This document shows, one piece after another, positions 8,314 through 16,853 of a stretch of DNA of 64,000 nucleotides (its first letter is position 1; every line of letters begins with the position of its first letter). The notes under the pieces were generated by a model, which was not told the DNA's origin, did no database searches, and saw nothing but the letters and a program-made list of their open reading frames with translations. Source of the DNA: Promicromonospora iranensis (GTDB lineage: Bacteria > Actinomycetota > Actinomycetes > Actinomycetales > Cellulomonadaceae); the NCBI RefSeq assembly GCF_028994805.1, contig NZ_JAJQQP010000003.1, positions 33,145 through 97,144 on the forward strand. The letters run 5' to 3'. The position numbers and the translations under genes were made by a program.

Positions 8314-9491
8314 GCGGTGACTCCTTCCGTGGTCAGCAGGTTCTCCCGGGCCCAGCGGAGCTCCGCCGCGATCCCGGAGACGAGCTCGTCGGCGCCGTCG
8401 GGCAAGACGTCGGGCGGCAGCACCGACCACGTGTAGGTCTCGACGTCGAGGTGCGCCTCGGCGCCGTGCGGCGCCGCCCGGACGGCGGAGACGGCGTCAC
8501 GCAGCACCTGGGTCGTCGCGGCCAGCGGCGGGGCGGGGTCGTGGTGCAGCGGCACGTGGAAGTGGACCCGCCACGGACCCTCGCCCGGCAGGCCGGGTCG
8601 CCGGTCGGTGTCCCCGAGCGCCACGGGCAGGTCGTCCGAGGCCAGCACGTCACCCGACGCCGTGAGCTCGCGCACCTGGTGCAGGTAGCGCTTCTCCACG
8701 AACCGTCCCACGGCGTCCCGCGCGCCCGGCGCCGACAGGTCCGCGACCTCCAGGGCCGCGGAGGCCTGCACCTTGACCACGCGCAGGCCCGAGTCCGTGA
8801 TCCGGCGGACGGCGCCCGCGGGGTCGGCGAACGAGACGGCCAGGTGGCACGTGTCCAGGCAGACGCCGATGTACTCGGGATCGATCCGCCGGTCCTCCGG
8901 CCACTCGGGGCCGGTACGCGCCGACAGCCACGCGACGACGTCGTCCACGGTGTCCAGCACGCAGCCCGGTTCGGGCTCGACCGCGATGCGCACGGTCCGG
9001 CCGGTGCGTGCGGCCAGCTCGCGCAGCTCCGCGGACAGCGTGGCGAACGCCTTGGTCGCCTCGTCGTCGTCGGCGCGGGTCCAGGGGGCGCGCCAGGCCA
9101 GGGGCAGGGTGGAGATGGACCCGGAGGCACCGTCGGGCAGCAGGTCGGCCAGCACCCGCGCGCAGGCGAGGACGTAGTCCAGGCGGGCGCGTTCGGCCCA
9201 GGTGGGGGAGTAGACCGCGAGCTTGACCACCTCGCGGTGGAAGCCGCCGTACGGGAAGGCGTTCAGGGTGTGCACCTGGAGCCGGTGCTCGGCGAGCGCC
9301 GCGCGCAGCCGGGCACGGTCCTCGGCGGAGGCGTCCAGGCGGTGGGCGAGCTCGGCGGGCAGCCACAGCCCGACGCCGAGGGTGTCGAGGCCCGCGGCCT
9401 CGCGCACCGGTCCGGAGTACCGGGCGAGCTGGTCGATGACCCCGTCGAGGTCCTCGGACGGGTGGACGTTGGTGCAGTAGGAGAGCAGCAT
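8310..9491 (-). CDS. eboE: EboE-like metabolite traffic protein (xylose-isomerase-type TIM barrel)
   Basis: A 393-residue TIM-barrel protein of the sugar-isomerase/AP-endonuclease 2 superfamily, starting MLLSYCTNVHP as EboE proteins do. Metal-ligand-like motifs include LNAFPYGGFH, VEPEPGCVLDT, CLDTCHLAVSF and HFHVPLHH. EboE proteins belong to clusters implicated in moving complex secondary-metabolite precursors across membranes (scytonemin in cyanobacteria); the chemistry is not established. The ATG at 9491 follows GAGGGGATCC. It lies 11 bp after the TatD-like gene, the only non-overlapping junction of the operon. Confidence 0.82.
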   Translation of the reverse strand: MLLSYCTNVHPSEDLDGVIDQLARYSGPVREAAGLDTLGVGLWLPAELAHRLDASAEDRARLRAALAEHRLQVHTLNAFPYGGFHREVVKLAVYSPTWAERARLDYVLACARVLADLLPDGASGSISTLPLAWRAPWTRADDDEATKAFATLSAELRELAARTGRTVRIAVEPEPGCVLDTVDDVVAWLSARTGPEWPEDRRIDPEYIGVCLDTCHLAVSFADPAGAVRRITDSGLRVVKVQASAALEVADLSAPGARDAVGRFVEKRYLHQVRELTASGDVLASDDLPVALGDTDRRPGLPGEGPWRVHFHVPLHHDPAPPLAATTQVLRDAVSAVRAAPHGAEAHLDVETYTWSVLPPDVLPDGADELVSGIAAELRWARENLLTTEGVTA

Positions 9492-9502
9492 CTCGGATCC
9501 CC

Positions 9503-10387
9503 TCAGGCTCGTGCGCCGCGGAGGACCGAAGAGCCCTCGAACTCGACGCCGGGGGCGGGCGGCGCGCCTTCCGTGAACCCCGGCACGGGGTCGAGCACGA
9601 GGTTGCCGGACTGCCCGTAGAACGCGACGGGGTTGCGCCACAGCACCTGGTCGACGTCGTCCTCGGAGAACCCGGCGGCGAGCATCGCCCGGCCGGTCTT
9701 CACCGTCTTGAGCGGGTCGGAGCGGCCCCAGTCGGCGGCGGAGTTCACGATCATGCGCTCGGTGCCGTACTCCTGGAGCAGGGCGACCATGCGGTCCTCG
9801 TCCATCTTGGTGTCGGGGTAGATGGAGAACCCGGCCCACGCGCCGGCGTCGCGCACGAGGGCGACGTTGGTCTCGTTGAGGTGGTCCACGAGCACCCGTT
9901 CGGGCGCCAGGCCGGACTCGTGCACGACGTCGAGGGTGCGGCGCGTGCCGACGAGCTTGTCGCGGTGCGGGGTGTGCACCAGGACGGGGAGCTCGGCGTC
10001 GCGGGCCATCTGGAGCTGGGCGGCGAACACCTCGTCCTCCTCGGGGGTCATCGAGTCGTAGCCCACCTCGCCCACGGCGACCACGCCGTCCTTGAGCAGG
10101 TAGCGGGGCACCTCGGCGAGCACCTCGCGGCAGCGCGGGTCGTTCGCCTCCTTGGGGTTGAGCGCGATCGTCGCGTGGTGGCGGATGCCGAACTGCGCGG
10201 CGCGGAACCTCTCCCAGCCGAGCAGCGAGTCGAAGTAGTCGGTGAACGAGCCCACGCTGGTGCGCGGCTGCCCCAGCCAGAACGCGGGCTCGACGACCGC
10301 GCGCACGCCCGAGGCGTACATGGCCTCGTAGTCGTCGGTGGTGCGGCTCGTCATGTGGATGTGCGGGTCGAGGATGCGCAACGTCAC
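9503..10387 (-). CDS. eboB: EboB-like TatD-family metal-dependent hydrolase
   Basis: A 294-residue amidohydrolase-fold protein. Metal ligands are visible in DPHIHM near the N-terminus, GEVGYDS, HTPHRDK, DHLNETN and NSAADWG. TatD-type proteins are nucleases or hydrolases, but in Ebo clusters the B component is a divergent branch of unknown substrate. The GTG at 10387 overlaps the eboA-like stop by 4 bp. The C-terminal 35 residues run Pro/Gly-rich beyond the barrel. Confidence 0.83.
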   Translation of the reverse strand: MTLRILDPHIHMTSRTTDDYEAMYASGVRAVVEPAFWLGQPRTSVGSFTDYFDSLLGWERFRAAQFGIRHHATIALNPKEANDPRCREVLAEVPRYLLKDGVVAVGEVGYDSMTPEEDEVFAAQLQMARDAELPVLVHTPHRDKLVGTRRTLDVVHESGLAPERVLVDHLNETNVALVRDAGAWAGFSIYPDTKMDEDRMVALLQEYGTERMIVNSAADWGRSDPLKTVKTGRAMLAAGFSEDDVDQVLWRNPVAFYGQSGNLVLDPVPGFTEGAPPAPGVEFEGSSVLRGARA

Positions 10388-11112
10388 TCCTTCGTGGTGC
10401 CGGGCGTGGTGCCGAGCCGGATGTTCGTGAGCAGGCCGAGATCGGTGGGCACGGGCCGGCCGGCCGCCTGGCGCTCGGCCGCGAAGTCGCGGGCCATGCG
10501 CTCGAGCTCGTCGTCGGCACGGTCCGCGAGACCGCTCGCGGCCTCCAGGCTCACCTCCTGGAAGACGAGCTTGAGGATCGCGTGCCGCCACGCGTGCTGG
10601 TCCAGGTACCGGGCACCGAACGGGCCGACGGCGGCCGCGACGAGGCTCGGGTCGTTGGTGCGCAGCGCGTCGGCGGCGAGCTCCAGACCGGCGGCCACGA
10701 GCGCGGGGGCGTCGCAGCCGGCAGCGGTATCGGCGCTGCCGAGGCCGTCGCGTTCCGCCAGCGCGTCGAGGCCCCGCAGCACACCGCGCCGCTCGGCGGC
10801 GTCACCCTGCCGGTAGAGGGCGACCAGGCGTGCCGCGCAGTCCGGACCGGTGCCCACGGTGTCGGCCAGCGAGACGACGAGGGACGCCCGGGCGGCGTCG
10901 TCGACCGTGCCGTGCACGACGCCGGCCGGGTCGGTGTCGGGGCGCCGCGGAGCGCGACCCACCCGCCGGGCGGCGAACGCGAAGGCGCGGGTGATGCTGT
11001 CCGGGTCGCGGACCACCTCGGCCCGGGCGTCGGTCAGCCAGTCGGAGCCCGCCAGGTCGGTCGGCGGACCGCTCGGCAGGGCGCTCGCAGCAGCAGGGCG
11101 GTCAGCGTTCAT
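10384..11112 (-). CDS. eboA: EboA-domain-containing protein
   Basis: A 242-residue helical protein without enzyme motifs. The diagnostic part is the C-terminal half (ALRTNDPSLVAAAVGPFG, then LDQHAWRHAILKLVF), which matches the EboA domain. The N-terminal half is Ala/Arg/Asp-rich and may be an adaptor. The start overlaps the upstream stop and its stop overlaps the TatD-like start (4 bp each). Its role is unknown; it is the marker gene of the cluster. Confidence 0.8.
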   Translation of the reverse strand: MNADRPAAASALPSGPPTDLAGSDWLTDARAEVVRDPDSITRAFAFAARRVGRAPRRPDTDPAGVVHGTVDDAARASLVVSLADTVGTGPDCAARLVALYRQGDAAERRGVLRGLDALAERDGLGSADTAAGCDAPALVAAGLELAADALRTNDPSLVAAAVGPFGARYLDQHAWRHAILKLVFQEVSLEAASGLADRADDELERMARDFAAERQAAGRPVPTDLGLLTNIRLGTTPGTTKE

Positions 11113-11996
11113 GGTCCGGTCCTCTCTCCGGTCGGGGTGCCGATGACGGTGCCCCACGCCCGCATGAGGGCGGCGCGGCTGTCGAGGGCCAGGCGGGGCG
11201 CGTCGTGCGAGTGCCGGGGCAGCTCGACGGCGGCGACGCCCGTGTACCCCACGTCGGCGAGGGTGGCGAGCACCATCGGCAGGTCGATGCCGCCCTCTCC
11301 GAAGGGCCGGTGCTCGTGGTGCGTGCGCGGCATGTCGTCGAGCTGCACGTTGCTCAGATAGGGCGCGGCGGCACGGAGCGCCCCCTCCACACCCCCGGGC
11401 TCCACGACGAGGCAGTGTCCGACGTCGACGGTGATCCCGAGCTCGGGCGGCATGCCGACGTCGGCCAGGAGCCGCAGGGCGTCGTCGACCGTCTCGACGA
11501 GCATGCCCGGCTCGGGCTCGAGCGCGAGCCGCACACCGCGCTCCCCGGCGTACTCGACCAGGGCGGGGATGCGGTCGCGGAGCCTGGCCCAGCCGTCGGC
11601 GGGAGCGGCGTCGGCTGGGAGGATCCCCGAGAAGAACGAGACGCAGCGGGCGTCGAGGTCCGCTGCGATCTCGATGGCCCGTTCGAGATAGCGCATGCGC
11701 AGGGCGGAGTCCCGGTCGACGAGCGTGGGCCGGTGCTTGTGCAGCGGGTCGAGCAGGTACCGGGTGCCGGTCTCCACGACCACCGCCGCTCCCGAGCCGC
11801 CGCGCATCCGCCCGAGGTGGGCGCGGACCGCGGTGACGTCGTCGCCGGCGAGCGGCGCGAACGGGTCCAGGTGCGGAAAGCCGAGGGTGAGCGCGACGGC
11901 GTCGTACCCGACGTCGTCGAGCACGTCCAGCGCCGTGTGCAGCGGGTGGTCGCCGAAGCCGTTGGTGCCGTAGCCCAGCAGGAACGGCGGCCTCAT
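11109..11996 (-). CDS. Sugar phosphate isomerase/epimerase-like TIM-barrel protein
   Basis: A 295-residue xylose-isomerase-like barrel with metal-ligand motifs: ALEPEPGMLVETVDD (Glu), ITVDVGHC (Asp/His), NVQLDDMPRTHHEHRPFGEG and AAVELPRHSHDAP. It is a distant relative of the eboE-like protein two genes on, sharing the EPEPGxxxxTVDD block, and looks like an additional component found in actinobacterial versions of the cluster. No substrate can be assigned. It overlaps both neighbours by 4 bp. Confidence 0.82.
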   Translation of the reverse strand: MRPPFLLGYGTNGFGDHPLHTALDVLDDVGYDAVALTLGFPHLDPFAPLAGDDVTAVRAHLGRMRGGSGAAVVVETGTRYLLDPLHKHRPTLVDRDSALRMRYLERAIEIAADLDARCVSFFSGILPADAAPADGWARLRDRIPALVEYAGERGVRLALEPEPGMLVETVDDALRLLADVGMPPELGITVDVGHCLVVEPGGVEGALRAAAPYLSNVQLDDMPRTHHEHRPFGEGGIDLPMVLATLADVGYTGVAAVELPRHSHDAPRLALDSRAALMRAWGTVIGTPTGERTGP

Positions 11997-13009
11997 GTGA
12001 TGCTCACTCCCGCCCTGCCGCGGGCGCGGCCCAGCAGCCGCAGCCCGTACCCGAGGCCGGCGACGCCGGCCAGGAGGGCCGTCGTGCCGAGGCCTCCGGA
12101 GCGGGCCGCCCACGTGGCCTGCAGCGGCACCATCGCCTGGATCCCGGACCGGGTGGCGGTGCGGGCGTTGGCCGCCGTCGGCGTGGCCGCCGCCCGGACC
12201 TGCGCGGGCAGGCAGGCTGCCGCGTAGGCGCCGGCCGCCGCGACGGTGGTCCAGCGGACGGCGGAGCGGCGGCCGGCGGTCACCGAGCCGGCGGCCGGTG
12301 AGGTGGCCGCCGCCGCTGCCGCACCCGCGAGGGTCCCGGCGGCGACACCGCCCGCGAGCCGCGTCGTGGTGCCGTGCACCTCGCCGCGGGAGAGCACGGT
12401 GACGCCGAGCGTGTGGGCGGCCAGCCCCGCGGCGGCCGGGAGCGCGGACCGCAGGTGCCCGGGCGTCGCGCCGAGCAGCACGTCCAGCCCGCGGCACGCG
12501 GCCATGACGAACGGCCCGGTCCGATGCTCCTTGGCGACCAGGTCGTAGGTCCAGACGCACGCGGCGAGCGGGACGGCGACCGCGAGCGCCCGGCGGCCGC
12601 CGGCGACTCCGGCCGCCGCGATGCCGCCCGCCGTGAGCGCCGTACCGACCAGGAGCGCGCCGCGTGGCGTGACCCGTCCCGAGGGGATGGGCCGTTCGGG
12701 GCGCTCGGTGGCGTCGAGGTGCCGGTCGGCATAGTCGTTGAGGGCCATGCCGCCCAGGTAGAGGCACGCCGAGGCGACCGGCAGCAGGACATGTCGTCCG
12801 CGGAGCGCCGTCGGCGTGCCCGCGCGGGCGGCGGCGAGCCCGGCCAGGGAGTCGCCGACCACGCTCAGGGCAGCGGGCGCGCGGACCAGCTCGGCGAGGT
12901 CGCCGAGGCTGGGCCGGTGCGCCGGCCCACCCGAGGTCGGGCGGGGCGAGTCGTCGCGCAGCGGGGGGTCGAAGTGGGGCCTGAACCGGGGTTCCGGCAC
13001 CGGCTTCAT
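11993..13009 (-). CDS. eboC: UbiA-type prenyltransferase (SCO3242/EboC-like)
   Basis: A 338-residue integral membrane prenyltransferase with about eight hydrophobic segments. The first Asp-rich motif is clear (NDYADRHLDATERPERPIPS), where Mg-diphosphate binds. The second is degenerate around TYDLVAKEHRTGP, so the prenyl donor or activity may differ from classical UbiA. The first 35 residues are a Pro/Asp-rich cytosolic tail. It corresponds to the actinobacterial SCO3242 family and to EboC in Ebo clusters, presumably attaching an isoprenoid to the pathway's polar head group. It overlaps its neighbours by 4 bp on both sides. Confidence 0.87.
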   Translation of the reverse strand: MKPVPEPRFRPHFDPPLRDDSPRPTSGGPAHRPSLGDLAELVRAPAALSVVGDSLAGLAAARAGTPTALRGRHVLLPVASACLYLGGMALNDYADRHLDATERPERPIPSGRVTPRGALLVGTALTAGGIAAAGVAGGRRALAVAVPLAACVWTYDLVAKEHRTGPFVMAACRGLDVLLGATPGHLRSALPAAAGLAAHTLGVTVLSRGEVHGTTTRLAGGVAAGTLAGAAAAAATSPAAGSVTAGRRSAVRWTTVAAAGAYAAACLPAQVRAAATPTAANARTATRSGIQAMVPLQATWAARSGGLGTTALLAGVAGLGYGLRLLGRARGRAGVSIT

Positions 13010-14205
13010 GACCCGACCTGCGCCGAGGTGCGGCGGACCCATTCCTCGAGGACGCGGGCCTGCTCGGCGGCGTCGTGCACGTCGGAGTCCCAGGGGTCCT
13101 TGAAGAAGAAGCCCAGCTCCTGGACCGTCCCGCTGATCCCCGCCGCATGGGCGAGCGCGAGCAGGCGGGCCAGGTCGAGGACGAGCGGCGCGGCGAGCAT
13201 CGAGTCGTGGGCGCTCCAGGTGGTCTGGAGCGTGAGCCGCGAGCCGAGGAAACCCTCGACGTGCACGTGGTCCCAGGCGACCTTGATGTCGCCCAGGTCG
13301 GGCACGTTGTCGATGTGCAGGGGTGTCGTCTCGCTCCCCGTCAGTGCTGTCAGCCCCCGGGACTTGGTCGCGAGCTTGCTGCGGACGGCGTCGGGGTCGG
13401 CGAGGGTGGCGCCGTCGCCGCCGCCGAGCAGGTTGGTGCCCGCCCACGACAGGACCTTCAGCCCACGAGCCGCGAACGCGGGTGCCAGCACCGTGCGGAG
13501 CCAGGTCTGGCCCGTCTTGCCGTCCTGCCCCGCGACGGGGATGCCGCGTTCGTCCGCGAGCCGGGCCAGGGCGGGGATCCCCATGCCGGCCGACGGTGTG
13601 AAGGCGGCGTACGCGGCTCCGGCAAGGATCGCCGCGTACGCGGAGACGGACGACGCCGGGAGCACGGCGCGGGCCGGGTCGGCCAGGGCGGTGAGCAGGG
13701 CGTCGAGGTCGTCGTGCTCGGGTGCCGGGGCGACCGGCGCCTCGGTGGAGGACAGGTCGACCACGACGACGCGTGCCAGCTCGTGCCGGTCGCGGAAGGA
13801 GGTGATGTCGGCGGCGAGCCGTTCGGCGACGGCCTGCTGAGAGGTGTCGTCCGTGCCGCCGCGCGGGTCGTACCCGGGACGTACCTCGGCGTCCGCCCGC
13901 TCGAGCGCGTCGTGGGTGGCGGCCAGCAGGCGCGGTGGGATCATCCCGGTCTCGACGAGGCACTCCGCCCGCTTCGTCATGGTGACGGAGGAGATGTCGT
14001 GCCCACCGACGACCAGGTCGGCGAACCCGGGCAGCCCGGCGGACGCGAACGGCTCCCGCGCGGTGACGCAGCCCGTCGGTGGTGCCTGCCCCTCGGCGAT
14101 GGCCGCGAGCCCTACGGCTGCGGTGCTGGCCACGGAGCCACGGGCTCCGACGAACCAGATTCCTGTGCGTTCTGCTGCGTTGTGGCGTGCAGAGGCGTCG
14201 TGCAT
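13006..14205 (-). CDS. Inositol-3-phosphate synthase homologue, first gene of the Ebo-type operon
   Basis: A 399-residue member of the NAD-dependent myo-inositol-1-phosphate synthase family. It shows the Rossmann motif GARGSVASTAAVG, GQDGKTGQTWLRTVLAP, NLLGGGDGATLADPDAV and WSAHDSMLAAPLVLDL. In cyanobacterial Ebo clusters a sugar-phosphate cyclase (EboD, dehydroquinate-synthase type) supplies a cyclitol. Here a cyclitol-forming enzyme of an unrelated fold heads the operon, which suggests an inositol-phosphate head group for the prenyltransferase. The start at 14205 follows GGGAG; the adjacent ATG at 14208 is too close to it. A candidate promoter lies at 14253-14281. Whether it makes inositol-1-phosphate or another cyclitol is not shown by sequence. 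Confidence 0.85.
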   Translation of the reverse strand: MHDASARHNAAERTGIWFVGARGSVASTAAVGLAAIAEGQAPPTGCVTAREPFASAGLPGFADLVVGGHDISSVTMTKRAECLVETGMIPPRLLAATHDALERADAEVRPGYDPRGGTDDTSQQAVAERLAADITSFRDRHELARVVVVDLSSTEAPVAPAPEHDDLDALLTALADPARAVLPASSVSAYAAILAGAAYAAFTPSAGMGIPALARLADERGIPVAGQDGKTGQTWLRTVLAPAFAARGLKVLSWAGTNLLGGGDGATLADPDAVRSKLATKSRGLTALTGSETTPLHIDNVPDLGDIKVAWDHVHVEGFLGSRLTLQTTWSAHDSMLAAPLVLDLARLLALAHAAGISGTVQELGFFFKDPWDSDVHDAAEQARVLEEWVRRTSAQVGS

Positions 14206-14252
14206 CATCGCTCCCCGGATCGACATCGTCGTCCTGAGCAACCTATCCCGGA

Positions 14253-14281
14253 CTTATGGCGATTAGCAAACAAAAGTTCAA
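14253..14281 (-). promoter_or_regulatory. Candidate promoter of the Ebo-type operon
   Basis: Read on the minus strand, TTGAAC (14281-14276) and CATAAG (14258-14253) are spaced by 17 bp, inside an unusually A/T-rich stretch for this genome. The start codon of the first operon gene lies 48 bp downstream. The rest of the 186-bp gap (14206-14391) holds no gene I can support. Confidence 0.5.
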
Positions 14282-14391
14282 AGATCCCCGCAAGAAGCGA
14301 GATGACCGACATCGACCGGAAATTCTCCGCCGTCCGAGGGGCGGCAGCGAAGAAGCGCGGGCACGCCACCAGGCCTTCCCGGGACGGTGGA

Positions 14392-15843
14392 TCAGCCGAG
14401 CCGCTCCAGCACCCGCCGTGCCGCGTGCACGCCGGACAGGCCGTGCACGCCGGGGCCGGGCGGGGTGGAGGACGAGCAGAGCCACACCCCGTCCGCGCCG
14501 GTCGCGTACGGGTCCGGCCGCCGGGCCGGTCCCAGCGCCAGCCGGGGGAGCGTGAGCGCCCCGCCGAGGATGTCGCCGCCGACGAGCGCGGCGTTGTGGT
14601 GCGCCATGCGTGCCGCGGGCACGCACCGGGAGGCGACGACCACGTCGCGGAAACCCGGTGCGAACCGCTCGATCTGCCGGACGACGTCCTGCGTCACGTC
14701 CCGGTCGGAGCCGAGCGGCACGTGCGCGTAGGCCCAGAGCGGTCGCAGCCCGCCGGACGCGCGGCCCGGGTCCACCACCGAGGGGTCCGACACCAGGCAC
14801 ACCGGCCGCTCGGCGTGCCGTCCTGCCGCGACGTCGGCCTCCGCCCGGGCGATGTCCGTAAGGGTTCCTGACACGTGGACGGTCCCGGCCCTGCCGACGT
14901 CGGCAGCCTCCCACGGGACCGGGCCCGAGAGGACGAGGTCGACCTTGGCCGCCGCGCTGCGCCGGGCGGGCGCCGCGAGCCGGCGCCGGACCGTCGCCGG
15001 CATCCGGTCGCCGAACACGGCCGCCACGACCTCGGGCGCCGTGTCGAAGAGGTAGGCCCGGGCGGGCGGCAGGTCCGCGCGGGACGCCACCCGGTGGCCC
15101 GTGACGATCTCCCCTCCTGCCGCCTCCAGCGCGGTGACGAGCGCGTCGACGATCGTCCGCGAGCCGCCGCGCGGGACCGGCCATCCGGCGCCGTCGTGCG
15201 CCAGCGCCGCGAGCAGCAGCGCCACGGCGGCCGCGGGCACCGAGGGCAGCGGCGTGATCCCGTGGGTGGCGACCCCGGCGAGCAGTGCGGGCGCGACGTC
15301 GCCCCGGAAGCCCAGGGCACGCTCGCTCCCGGGCCGGAGCATCGTCCCTGCCGCACCGACCCGGGCGCCCAGGTCGGCGAGCAGGGCCAGGTCCTGCACG
15401 CTCGTCGTTCCCCGCAGCACGGTGCCGGGCAGCCGGGACAGGTCGCCGAGGGCCAGCCCGGCGAGCCGGCCGGCGTCCCTGGACAGCCGCCCCACCATCC
15501 GCTCCCACGCGCGCCCGTCCGCGCCGAGGCCCTCGACCGTCCGGTCGAGCGAGCGGTAGGCGATCCCGGCCCGCGCGCCCGGGAGCGGCTGTGCGTAGGA
15601 CACCTCCGGCGTCAGCAGCTCGATGCCCAGCCTCCCCAGGAACGGTGACGCCCAGGCCATCGGGTGTGCCGCCGAGCAGATGTCGTGCACGATCCCGGGT
15701 GCGAGGCCGAGGTCGAGCGTGCGGGCGCCGCCACCCGGTGTGTCCTGCTCCTCCAGCACCGTCACGGCCAGGCCGGCGCGGGCGAGCACGACGGCGGCGG
15801 CCAGGCCGTTCGGTCCCGCGCCGACGACGACGGCGTCCGTCAC
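14392..15843 (-). CDS. Phytoene-desaturase-like FAD/NAD(P)-binding oxidoreductase
   Basis: A 483-residue flavoprotein. The dinucleotide-binding motif VVVGAGPNGLAAAVVLARAG starts at residue 5. The C-terminal FAD motif is DGVWLCSSSTPPGPGVHG, typical of the CrtI/phytoene-dehydrogenase-like family. It is soluble with hydrophobic patches. No carotenoid genes are nearby, so a carotenoid substrate is not implied. The GTG start at 15843 overlaps the HTTM-like gene by 4 bp, so it is translated with that membrane protein. It is the last gene of the PadR-ABC-HTTM transcript, 186 bp before the Ebo-type operon on the same strand. Confidence 0.85.
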   Translation of the reverse strand: MTDAVVVGAGPNGLAAAVVLARAGLAVTVLEEQDTPGGGARTLDLGLAPGIVHDICSAAHPMAWASPFLGRLGIELLTPEVSYAQPLPGARAGIAYRSLDRTVEGLGADGRAWERMVGRLSRDAGRLAGLALGDLSRLPGTVLRGTTSVQDLALLADLGARVGAAGTMLRPGSERALGFRGDVAPALLAGVATHGITPLPSVPAAAVALLLAALAHDGAGWPVPRGGSRTIVDALVTALEAAGGEIVTGHRVASRADLPPARAYLFDTAPEVVAAVFGDRMPATVRRRLAAPARRSAAAKVDLVLSGPVPWEAADVGRAGTVHVSGTLTDIARAEADVAAGRHAERPVCLVSDPSVVDPGRASGGLRPLWAYAHVPLGSDRDVTQDVVRQIERFAPGFRDVVVASRCVPAARMAHHNAALVGGDILGGALTLPRLALGPARRPDPYATGADGVWLCSSSTPPGPGVHGLSGVHAARRVLERLG

Positions 15844-16853
15844 GTCGCCTGCTCCCTGCCGGCGGTCCCCGGGGCTCCGGCGACCCGTGCGGCCCCGAAG
15901 ACCACGGCCGGAGCCGGCCGCCGGGGTCCGGGAGCGGTGCGCCCGCCGGTGCCGGCCGTCGCCCGAGCCGTGGACCAGCGCGCCGGGACGCCCGTGGCCA
16001 GGACCACCGCCCAGACCGTCAGCGCCCACGCGGCGTAGTCGATGCCGAGGAACGCCCAGATGCTGCCGTGCATCAGGGTCACCGCGACGGCGAACGGGAG
16101 CCGGGCCGGCTGCCAGGCGAGCCACAGCGGCGCCGACAGCTCGAGGGCGAGGGCACCGCCGGCCAGCAGGTTCGGCAGGACGGGGGTGTCCGCGACGAGG
16201 TGGATCAGCCCGTCCCCGAAGGGCGAGCTGCCCTGACGCAGGATCCACGCCATCGAGTCGCCGAGCACCCAGTCGGCGCCGCCGTGCGCCACCTTCTGCG
16301 CACCGGTCAGGAAGTAGACGCAGCCCAGCACACCGAGCGCCGCCCGGGGCGGCCAGCCCCAGGCCGGGTCCTCGGCCTCCGGCGAGGGCCCGTGCGGCCC
16401 GTGCGGCTCGCGTGCGTCGGGCGGAAGGTCCGGCGCCCGGGCGAACAGGAGCGGGAACGCGACCGTGAGGCCCAGGAGGTCGTTGTGCGTGAACTTGCCG
16501 GACGCACCCCAGAGCCCCGCCAGCACGAACAGGGCACCCCAGGCGAGGGCGAATCCCGCGCGCGGCGCCCGACGGGTCAGCACGAGCGCGACGCCCGCGA
16601 GCCCGGCGACCTGCAGCGCGGTCAGCATCGGCGCCGGGACGGGCCCCGGCAGCCAGCCGAGGACCCAGAGATGCTCGGTGAGCTCGGGCGGTCGCTGCGC
16701 GATCAGCGTCCAGTCCCGCGTCGCGAGCCGCAGACCGAACAGGAGCGCCAGCAGCGTCCGCAGGTTGTGGACGCGGCCCCCTGGCCCGGGTGCGACGAGC
16801 GCGGCGTCCAGGCGCCGGAGCAGCGTGAGCGCCGCCCGGAGCACGGCGGTCAC
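15840..16853 (-). CDS. HTTM-like multi-pass membrane protein
   Basis: 337 residues with about eight membrane helices (LLALLFGLRLATRDW, GLAGVALVLTRRAP, LLGLTVAFPLLFA, VLGCVYFLTGAQKVAHGG, LPNLLAGGALALEL, AAWALTVWAVVLATGV). The pattern fits the HTTM/vitamin-K-carboxylase-like or DoxX-like superfamily. The FLTGAQKVAHGGADWVLGD and GKFTHNDLLG blocks look like HTTM features. The last 45 residues are a basic Pro/Ala-rich tail. The GTG start overlaps the upstream stop by 4 bp. The function is unknown; a redox or lipid-linked partner of the FAD oxidoreductase is an inference from coupling. Confidence 0.65.
   Translation of the reverse strand: MTAVLRAALTLLRRLDAALVAPGPGGRVHNLRTLLALLFGLRLATRDWTLIAQRPPELTEHLWVLGWLPGPVPAPMLTALQVAGLAGVALVLTRRAPRAGFALAWGALFVLAGLWGASGKFTHNDLLGLTVAFPLLFARAPDLPPDAREPHGPHGPSPEAEDPAWGWPPRAALGVLGCVYFLTGAQKVAHGGADWVLGDSMAWILRQGSSPFGDGLIHLVADTPVLPNLLAGGALALELSAPLWLAWQPARLPFAVAVTLMHGSIWAFLGIDYAAWALTVWAVVLATGVPARWSTARATAGTGGRTAPGPRRPAPAVVFGAARVAGAPGTAGREQAT

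Noticed and set aside
14256-14391. A lysine-rich start MAISKQKFKDPRKKRDD on the plus strand before the FAD gene's 3' end
   Set aside because: It begins inside the Ebo operon's probable promoter, has no ribosome binding site, and after about 25 codons becomes antisense shadow of the FAD oxidoreductase.
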